Shown here one piece after another: positions 58,516 through 64,000 of a stretch of DNA of 64,000 nucleotides. The position numbers and the translations under genes were made by a program. Within the stretch, counting starts at the first letter, position 1; each line of letters begins with the position of its first letter. The notes below the pieces were generated by a model, which saw nothing but the letters and a program-made list of their open reading frames with translations, did no database searches and had not been told where the DNA came from. The stretch is taken from contig NZ_LIGE01000030.1 in NCBI RefSeq assembly GCF_001297015.1, positions 1 to 64,000 on the forward strand, given 5' to 3'. The stretch is from Pseudomonas sp. RIT-PI-r (GTDB taxonomy: Bacteria; Pseudomonadota; Gammaproteobacteria; Pseudomonadales; Pseudomonadaceae).

Positions 58516-58917
58516 TCAGAGCAATACCGTTCTGAACGTCGGACTGACCATCAGCAACAACGAACACACCAGACCGACCAGCCACACCAGACTGCGCAGT
58601 TTGGGCAGGTCGGCCAGGTAGAGCCACAAGTAGATGATTCGCGCGATGACAAAAATGATCGCCAATGTATCGATCAACCATCCCGCCGTTTGCGTGGTGT
58701 GCGCCATCAACACACCGACCGCAAACAACATGAACGCTTCGATCGTATTCTGATGCGCCGCCAGCGCCCGCGCGCCGTAACCGGTCAGTTGCGCCTGTTG
58801 CTGACGTGGCAGGTGATTGTTGTAACCACCCTGCTCTTTCATGGCCTTGCCCACCGGCATGCGCGCGATGTAGATCAACAGCGCTGTGATAAACACACAC
58901 CAGAACGGAATACTCAT
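58516..58917 (-). CDS. MAPEG-family membrane protein
   Basis: 133 aa from ATG 58917, overlapping the DUF599 gene stop (ATGA). Four transmembrane helices; ARALAAHQNTIEAFMLFAVG and ARIIYLWLYLADLPKLRSLV carry the MAPEG/YecN signature. Eukaryotic MAPEG members are glutathione-dependent; function in bacteria is unknown. Confidence 0.85.
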   Translation of the reverse strand: MSIPFWCVFITALLIYIARMPVGKAMKEQGGYNNHLPRQQQAQLTGYGARALAAHQNTIEAFMLFAVGVLMAHTTQTAGWLIDTLAIIFVIARIIYLWLYLADLPKLRSLVWLVGLVCSLLLMVSPTFRTVLL

Positions 58918-59654
58918 CAAGCGACCTCCTTGGTTGTCTCGGGAATGGGTGCTTCTGTAGGGGTATAGACCATGACATCGAGAACGTCGGAATGAAACTC
59001 GCGACGGTACAGGACCAGTACCACACCGGCGCTCATCAACATGAACAGCCACGGACTGACGAACCACGCCAGCATGGTCATGCCGAAGTAGTAGGAGCGC
59101 AGGCCGAAGTTGAACTGGTTGGCCGCCATCGAAATCACTCGCGCCGCCCGCGCCGCGAACGCTTTGCGTTCCTGCTCGGACACATGCCGCTCACCGATCA
59201 TCGGCGCCGAGCCGACCAGCACTGCCGCAAAATTGTACTGACGCATGCACCAACTGAACGTGAAGAACGCGTAGACAAACACCATAGCCAGACACAGCAG
59301 CTTGATCTCCGACATGCCTTGCGATGCCTGCTGCACCATCGGGATGTCCGCGAGCAATGACACCGCGCGCTCCGACGCGCCAAGCACGGTGAGAATGCCG
59401 GCGAGGATGATCAGTGTGCTGGAGGCGAAGAACGAGGCGTTGCGCTCCAGATTGCCGATTACGCTGGCGTCGGCGATGCGGTTGTCACGCAGCAGCATGC
59501 GGCGCATCCAGTCTTCGCGGTACAGGTGCAGCACGCTGGCCAGGCACGCGGTGTCGCGCCCCTTCCACGAAGCATAACGGGTATAACCGCCCCAGCAGAT
59601 GACAAACCAGCACGCGGCGAGCAGGTGAATCAGATTGGCTTGGATGAACGACAT
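58917..59654 (-). CDS. DUF599 inner-membrane protein
   Basis: 245 aa. Begins MSFIQANLIHLLAACWFVIC; DUF599 motifs WMRRMLLRDNRIADASVIGN, LERNASFFASSTLIILAGIL and QFNFGLRSYYFGMTMLAWFV. Five to six transmembrane helices. AGGGAA precedes ATG 59654. Function unknown; translationally coupled to the MAPEG gene. Confidence 0.88.
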   Translation of the reverse strand: MSFIQANLIHLLAACWFVICWGGYTRYASWKGRDTACLASVLHLYREDWMRRMLLRDNRIADASVIGNLERNASFFASSTLIILAGILTVLGASERAVSLLADIPMVQQASQGMSEIKLLCLAMVFVYAFFTFSWCMRQYNFAAVLVGSAPMIGERHVSEQERKAFAARAARVISMAANQFNFGLRSYYFGMTMLAWFVSPWLFMLMSAGVVLVLYRREFHSDVLDVMVYTPTEAPIPETTKEVA

Positions 59655-59684
59655 GCAATTCCCTGTGAATATAGATGCTGTACC

Positions 59685-59773
59685 TGTAGGCCTTCGCCTG
59701 CTCGCGATAACGGTGTGTCAGTCACCATTGAAGTTGCCTGACACACCGCTATCGCGAGCAGGCGAAGGCCTAC
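59685..59773. repeat. REPIN, GTAGGCCTTCGCCTGCTCGCG class
   Basis: TGTAGGCCTTCGCCTGCTCG and inverted GCGAGCAGGCGAAGGCCTAC. The inner GTGTGTCAGTCA ... TGACACACC pair extends the symmetry. Same core CTGCTCGCGATA as the other classes but a different outer half. Confidence 0.85.
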
Positions 59774-59832
59774 TTGAAAGCGATGCAGTGCTTCGACGTT
59801 AGCGTAAGGAAAAAGACACTGCCTGACGCCCA

Positions 59833-59868
59833 TAAAAAATGCCCCGTATCGATTGATACGGGGCATTT
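59833..59868 (-). terminator. Terminator of brnQ
   Basis: AAATGCCCCGTATCGATTGATACGGGGCATTT: 13-bp stem with a small loop, U-tract on the minus strand, ~45 nt after the stop. Confidence 0.85.
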
Positions 59869-59911
59869 CTGTTCAAGCGCTGAAGACCCGCTTGTGGCGG
59901 GTCAGCCAACG

Positions 59912-61225
59912 TCAGGCAACCACTTCGCTGCGCTTGCCCAGCAGGCGATCGCAGACCACTGCAACTACCAGAGTCATCACACACGGCACCAGCCACGCCA
60001 GGCCCTGCTCGCTCAGCGGCAAGTGCGACAGCTGCGTTGGCATCCAGTCGGCCAGACCAGCACCTTTCAGCGCATCGATGCTGCCGAAGACGAACGACAC
60101 CAGCATCACCGGGCCAAGAATGCGGCCATGTTCATGCCAGAAGTCTTTGCAGAAGCTCAGCGCGACCAGAACGATGCATGGCGGGTAGATCGCGGTCAGC
60201 ACAGGGATCGAGAAAGCGATCAGCTTGGTCAGGCCCAGGTTCGACACCAGCAGCGAGAATGCTGCGAGGATGATCACCAATGTCTTGTAGGACAGCGGCA
60301 GTACACGACTGAAATATTCAGCACAGGCACAGGTCAGACCCACCGCCGTTACCAGACACGCCAGCGAGATCAGCACCGCAAGGAAACCGCTGCCCAGCGA
60401 ACCGAAGGTGTGCTGAACGTAAGCATGCAGTACCGCTGCGCCGTTGGTTGCGCCGACCGCGACTTCATGGCTGCCGGAACCGAGGCGGAACAGGCTGACA
60501 TACACCAGCGCCAGACCGACACCGGCGATCAAACCAGCGATGATCGCGTAACGGGTGATCAACTTCGGCGACTCGACCCCGCGCGAGCGGATCGCGTTGA
60601 CGATGACGATACCGAACACCAGTGCGCCCAAGGTATCCATGGTCAGGTAACCATTGATGAAACCCTGGGAAAACGGCGCCGCGACGTATTCCGGCGTGCC
60701 GTGGCCAATGTCACCGGCCGGCAAGGCGAACGCGGCGATGCCAAGCACTGCCAGCGCGATGATCTTCAGCGGCGCGAGGAAACGGCCGACAGTGTCCAGC
60801 AAACGCCCTGGGTAGAGCGAGATGAAGAACACCAGCAGGAAGTACACAGAGCTGTAGAGGAACAAAGCCAGCGGGCTCTCGCCGGTCAGCGGCGCCAGGC
60901 CTACTTCGAAGGATACGGTCGCGGTACGCGGGGTGGCGAACAACGGGCCGACGGCCAGGTAGCACGCAGCCGCGAGAATGCCGCCGGCAACTTTGCCGAT
61001 CGGGCTGCTCAGCGCGTCCATCGCCCCACCGACCTTGGCCAGTGCGACGACGGTGATCACCGGCAGACCGACGGCGGTGATCAGGAACCCCAGCGCGGCC
61101 ATCCAGACGTGAGGCCCGGCCTGCAAGCCAACGATAGGCGGGAAGATGATGTTGCCGGCCCCAACGAACAGGGCAAATGTCATAAAGCCAAGTGCCAGGA
61201 TGTCCTGACCTTTCAAAACTTTCAT
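59912..61225 (-). CDS. brnQ: Branched-chain amino acid:cation symporter BrnQ
   Basis: 437 aa, twelve transmembrane helices. MTFALFVGAGNIIFPPIVGL and VGLPVITVVALAKVGGAMDA, then ALFLYSSVYFLLVFFISLYP are LIVCS family features. Sodium-coupled uptake of Leu, Ile and Val across the inner membrane. Single gene with its own terminator; ribosome site weak. Confidence 0.95.
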   Translation of the reverse strand: MKVLKGQDILALGFMTFALFVGAGNIIFPPIVGLQAGPHVWMAALGFLITAVGLPVITVVALAKVGGAMDALSSPIGKVAGGILAAACYLAVGPLFATPRTATVSFEVGLAPLTGESPLALFLYSSVYFLLVFFISLYPGRLLDTVGRFLAPLKIIALAVLGIAAFALPAGDIGHGTPEYVAAPFSQGFINGYLTMDTLGALVFGIVIVNAIRSRGVESPKLITRYAIIAGLIAGVGLALVYVSLFRLGSGSHEVAVGATNGAAVLHAYVQHTFGSLGSGFLAVLISLACLVTAVGLTCACAEYFSRVLPLSYKTLVIILAAFSLLVSNLGLTKLIAFSIPVLTAIYPPCIVLVALSFCKDFWHEHGRILGPVMLVSFVFGSIDALKGAGLADWMPTQLSHLPLSEQGLAWLVPCVMTLVVAVVCDRLLGKRSEVVA

Positions 61226-61467
61226 TAAGGTAATACCACACTACTGAAATCGGAATTTAGAGGGGGATTGCCCTGTGTAATTAGGGAAATGCTGTCGATC
61301 CGTATGGGACTGACCCTTAAAGCGCGTTGCATGCCTTGTGGGCGGCAGACGCAAAAATGGCTGCTAGCCTAACGAATTTGTCTTGTAAACGCACTGTTAG
61401 AGGGCGAACTATCCGATACGCGACGTCTTCGTGTCGCGTTTACGTATCTATTTTTCGTTGGCAGGGC

Positions 61468-61575
61468 AAAGATCAAAAGATCGCAGCCTGCGGCAGCTTC
61501 TACATGAGGATGGAAGTATTCCCATGTAGGAGCTGCCGAAGGCTCGGGCCGCGATCGGACGATCTTTTGATCTTC
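61468..61575. repeat. REPIN, TTTTGATC-containing class
   Basis: AAAGATCAAAAGATCGCAGC and inverted CGATCTTTTGATCTT, with GCAGCTTCTACATG and CATGTAGGAGCTGC as an inner pair; the arms are in the opposite order to the other members of this class. Confidence 0.8.
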
Positions 61576-61592
61576 CAAATTGCAGAAACGAC

Positions 61593-61622
61593 AAAGGCCA
61601 CCCGAAGGTGGCCTTTGTTTGG
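61593..61622 (-). terminator. Terminator of sucCD
   Basis: AAAGGCCACCCGAAGGTGGCCTTTGTTT: 10-bp stem; minus strand gives a weak U-tract. Confidence 0.75.
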
Positions 61623-61646
61623 TGAAGCGTCAGCTAAGCGCGAGGC

Positions 61647-62528
61647 TTACTTGACAGCCCAACCGGTCAGCTCGGCCAGGGCCTTGCCGATGTCTGCAAG
61701 CGAACGCACGGTTTTAACGCCTGCGTCTTGCAGTGCAGCGAATTTCTCGTCTGCAGTGCCTTTGCCGCCAGAGATGATTGCGCCAGCATGGCCCATGCGC
61801 TTGCCCGGAGGAGCAGTCACACCAGCGATGTAGGAAACAACCGGCTTGGTCACGTGTGCCTTGATGTAGGCAGCCGCTTCTTCTTCAGCCGAACCGCCGA
61901 TCTCACCGATCATTACGATCGCTTCGGTCTTCGGGTCTTCCTGGAACAGCTTCAGGATGTCGATGAAGTTCGAACCCGGGATCGGGTCACCACCGATGCC
62001 GACGCAAGTCGACTGACCGAAACCGGCGTCAGTAGTCTGCTTCACAGCTTCGTAGGTCAGGGTGCCGGAACGCGAAACGATACCGACCTTGCCTGGCAAG
62101 TGAATGTGACCTGGCATGATGCCGATCTTGCACTCGCCCGGAGTGATAACGCCTGGGCAGTTAGGGCCGATCAGGACTACGCCCAGCTCGTCGCACTTAA
62201 CTTTAGCGTCCAGCATGTCCAGGGTAGGAATGCCTTCGGTGATGCAGACGATCAGCTTGATGCCGCCGAATGCCGCTTCCAGGATCGAATCTTTGCAGAA
62301 AGGAGCCGGAACGTAGATCACGGAAGCGGTAGCGCCAGTGGCTTCTACTGCGTCTTTAACGGTGTTGAACACTGGCAGACCCAGGTGCTCGGTGCCGCCT
62401 TTGCCAGGAGTTACGCCGCCAACCATCTTGGTGCCGTATTCAATGGCTTGCTGGGTGTGGAAACTACCTTGCGAACCGGTAATACCCTGGCAGATAACTT
62501 TGGTGTCTTTATTGATCAGGACGCTCAT
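61647..62528 (-). CDS. sucD: Succinate--CoA ligase subunit alpha
   Basis: 293 aa. MSVLINKDTKVICQGITGSQ with the CoA-binding start, GVVLIGPNCPGVITPGECKI, and the phospho-His near GKRMGHAGAIISGGKGTADE. TCA cycle substrate-level phosphorylation as an alpha-beta complex with SucC. ATG overlaps the sucC stop (TAATG). Confidence 0.98.
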   Translation of the reverse strand: MSVLINKDTKVICQGITGSQGSFHTQQAIEYGTKMVGGVTPGKGGTEHLGLPVFNTVKDAVEATGATASVIYVPAPFCKDSILEAAFGGIKLIVCITEGIPTLDMLDAKVKCDELGVVLIGPNCPGVITPGECKIGIMPGHIHLPGKVGIVSRSGTLTYEAVKQTTDAGFGQSTCVGIGGDPIPGSNFIDILKLFQEDPKTEAIVMIGEIGGSAEEEAAAYIKAHVTKPVVSYIAGVTAPPGKRMGHAGAIISGGKGTADEKFAALQDAGVKTVRSLADIGKALAELTGWAVK

Positions 62529-63694
62529 TATTTGCCCTCCGCAGCTTTGACAACTTGTTGAGCAGCGTCGGTCAGGCTGGTAGCAGCGATGATGTTCAAA
62601 CCGCTTTCTGCCAGTACTTTAGCGCCCAGCTCAGCGTTGTTGCCTTCAAGGCGAACAACAACCGGGATTTTCACGCCGACTTCTTTCACAGCGCCGATGA
62701 TGCCTTCGGCAATCATGTCGCAGCGAACGATGCCGCCGAAAATGTTGACCAGTACTGCAGCGACGTTGGTGTCGGACAGGATGATCTTGAACGCTTCAGT
62801 TACGCGTTCTTTGGTAGCGCCACCACCTACGTCGAGGAAGTTGGCTGGCTTGCCGCCATGCAGGTTGACGATGTCCATGGTACCCATGGCCAGGCCAGCA
62901 CCGTTGACCATGCAGCCGATGTTGCCTTCCAGTGCTACGTAGTTCAGTTCGAACTTGGCAGCGTGCGCTTCGCGCGGATCGTCTTGCGACGGATCGTGGA
63001 AAGTCTTCAGCTTAGGCTGACGGTACATTGCGTTGGCGTCGATGTTGATCTTGGCGTCCAGGCAGTGCAGATCGCCGTCAGCCTTGATCACCAGCGGGTT
63101 CACTTCCAGCAGAGCCAGGTCGTGATCCTTGAACAGCTTGGCCAGGCCTACGAAGATCTTCGCGAACTGAGCAACCTGCTTGCCTTCCAGACCCAGCTGG
63201 AATGCCAGCTCGCGACCCTGGAATGGCTGAGCGCCAACCAGTGGATCGATAGTGGCCTTGAGAATTTTTTCTGGAGTGTCGTGAGCGATTTTCTCGATGT
63301 CCACGCCACCTTCGGTGGAAGCCATGAACACGATGCGACGGCTCGAACGGTCAACGACAGCGCCCAGGTACAGCTCTTTAGCGATATCAGTGCACGATTC
63401 AACCAGGATCTTGGTGACTGGCTGGCCATTGGCGTCAGTCTGGTAAGTCACCAGACGCTTGCCCAGCCACTGCTGTGCGAAGGCTTTGGCGTCTTCTTTG
63501 CTGCGAACCAGCTTGACGCCGCCCGCTTTACCGCGACCACCGGCGTGGACCTGGGCTTTGACAACCCACTCACTGCCGCCGATTTTGTCGCAAGCTTCTG
63601 CTGCTGCTTCCGGGGTGTCTACTGCGTAACCAGTGGAAACTGGCAGGCCGTATTCAGCGAACAGCTGCTTACCCTGATACTCGTGAAGATTCAT
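62528..63694 (-). CDS. sucC: Succinate--CoA ligase subunit beta
   Basis: 388 aa. ATP-grasp fold: MNLHEYQGKQLFAEYGLPVS, VVKAQVHAGGRGKAGGVKLV, LEVNPLVIKADGDLHCLDAK, CMVNGAGLAMGTMDIVNLHG and NIFGGIVRCDMIAEGIIGAV. Binds nucleotide and succinate. The dihydrolipoyl dehydrogenase gene lies upstream on the same strand, as in Pseudomonas suc operons. Confidence 0.98.
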   Translation of the reverse strand: MNLHEYQGKQLFAEYGLPVSTGYAVDTPEAAAEACDKIGGSEWVVKAQVHAGGRGKAGGVKLVRSKEDAKAFAQQWLGKRLVTYQTDANGQPVTKILVESCTDIAKELYLGAVVDRSSRRIVFMASTEGGVDIEKIAHDTPEKILKATIDPLVGAQPFQGRELAFQLGLEGKQVAQFAKIFVGLAKLFKDHDLALLEVNPLVIKADGDLHCLDAKINIDANAMYRQPKLKTFHDPSQDDPREAHAAKFELNYVALEGNIGCMVNGAGLAMGTMDIVNLHGGKPANFLDVGGGATKERVTEAFKIILSDTNVAAVLVNIFGGIVRCDMIAEGIIGAVKEVGVKIPVVVRLEGNNAELGAKVLAESGLNIIAATSLTDAAQQVVKAAEGK

Positions 63695-63770
63695 GCTTTT
63701 TACCGTCTTCGTTAGGTACTGCGCATTCGGCGCTGCGCTCGTTTGAGTGCCGCGCCACCTGTGACTGCTG

Positions 63771-63793
63771 CTTGCGTAGCTGAGCTACGCAAG
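63771..63793. other. 10-bp stem-loop between lpd and sucC
   Basis: CTTGCGTAGC-TGA-GCTACGCAAG, perfect palindrome with a 3-nt loop in the 182-nt lpd-sucC gap. No U-tract, so a processing or stability hairpin is more likely than a terminator. Confidence 0.5.
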
Positions 63794-63876
63794 ACTGCGT
63801 CCAGCGGACATTCCGCGGTGAGACTTGCTCGCAAGGCTCACGACGGGCCGTTACCGCCGTGGTTTCTTATTGTCTG

Positions 63877-64000
63877 TTAACGCTTTTTGCGGTTGGCAAT
63901 GTGGATGGCGCCGCCATTCACAGCCAAAGCAGCTTCGTGCAAGGCTTCAGACAGGGTCGGATGGGAGAAAACCATCATGCCCAGGTCTTCAGCGCTGGTG
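63877..64000 (-). CDS. lpdG: Dihydrolipoyl dehydrogenase, C-terminal end (runs off right edge)
   Basis: The last ~40 residues: TSAEDLGMMVFSHPTLSEAL then HEAALAVNGGAIHIANRKKR. The HPTLSE motif near the C-terminus of E3 subunits supplies the active-site His-Glu. Position upstream of sucCD matches the sucAB-lpdG-sucCD operon of Pseudomonas, which is why I choose lpdG over other E3 copies. Confidence 0.88.
   Translation of the reverse strand, partial: TSAEDLGMMVFSHPTLSEALHEAALAVNGGAIHIANRKKR

Larger units (their letters stand above)
61226..61646. other. Gap between sucD and brnQ
   Basis: 421 nt holding a REPIN-like element (61468-61575), the sucCD terminator (61593-61622) and the brnQ upstream region. 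No further gene is convincing; the plus-strand frame at 61327 is Ser/Cys-rich and crosses the REPIN. Confidence 0.6.

Noticed and set aside
1..64000. CRISPR array or prophage
   Set aside because: No evenly spaced direct repeats and no phage structural, integrase or transposase genes were seen.

Overview
The window looks like chromosome of a Pseudomonas, most likely of the P. fluorescens complex. The evidence is the gene families (RdgC, Hda, HtpG, SucCD, BluB), tRNA-Asp and tRNA-Val of gamma-proteobacterial type, high GC, and many REP/REPIN palindromes built on cores such as GAGCCTGCTCGCGA. The cob - MFS/MarR - glutathione peroxidase - FadL order also matches what I remember of other Pseudomonas genomes. 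I see no prophage, insertion sequence or CRISPR array. The accessory-looking parts are the Rhs gene at the left edge, a few conserved-unknown genes and the REPINs.

Layout. 1-4.8 kb: Rhs polymorphic-toxin-type gene (cut by the edge, with a frameshift or leader peptide at its start), a three-gene HTH/unknown/Sel1 operon, YkvA-like protein and an FKBP lipoprotein. 5.06-8.04 kb: membrane-anchored di-heme cytochrome c translationally coupled to a catalase-fold haem protein. 8.2-8.8 kb: tandemly duplicated tRNA-Val/tRNA-Asp unit. 8.9-16.9 kb: rdgC, a BASS-family transporter, a guanidine-II riboswitch with sugE, an MFS-acyltransferase fusion, a TDT transporter, a cupin, and a divergent MFS/TetR pair with a 17-bp inverted-repeat operator. 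17.2-28.6 kb: transporter-linked hybrid histidine kinase, rmuC, a nearly 1-kb stretch without a convincing gene, fadL-like porin, glutathione peroxidase, and a MarR/MFS/small-protein operon with two matching palindromic operators.

28.7-38.1 kb is a single cobalamin locus on the minus strand: B12 riboswitch with terminator, then cobO-cobB-bluB-cbiB-cobD-cobQ-cobU-cobT-cobC-cobS, mostly joined by ATGA-type overlaps. It covers corrinoid adenosylation, a,c-diamide amidation, aminopropanol-arm attachment, DMB synthesis and lower-ligand assembly. A REPIN forms the 3' end of the cobB reading frame. 38-64 kb is mostly housekeeping: two NlpC/P60 lipoproteins, hda, PerM-like permease, DUF2066, purMN, DUF3108, a chemoreceptor, amidohydrolase, OsmC, pirin, dienelactone hydrolase, htpG, two thioesterases, lipoproteins, MAPEG, DUF599, brnQ, sucCD and the 3' end of the dihydrolipoyl dehydrogenase gene.

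The signals most worth following up are: a hairpin in the tRNA 3' trailer whose stem covaries between the two copies; the coupled cytochrome/catalase-fold pair; the probably leaderless, operator-overlapped marR; the REPIN-encoded tail of CobB; structured GGGTGAGGGG-ended repeats in tandem; and two intergenic regions carrying paired DnaA-box-like sites in a genome segment that also encodes Hda. All calls are from reading the sequence; no database search was run.
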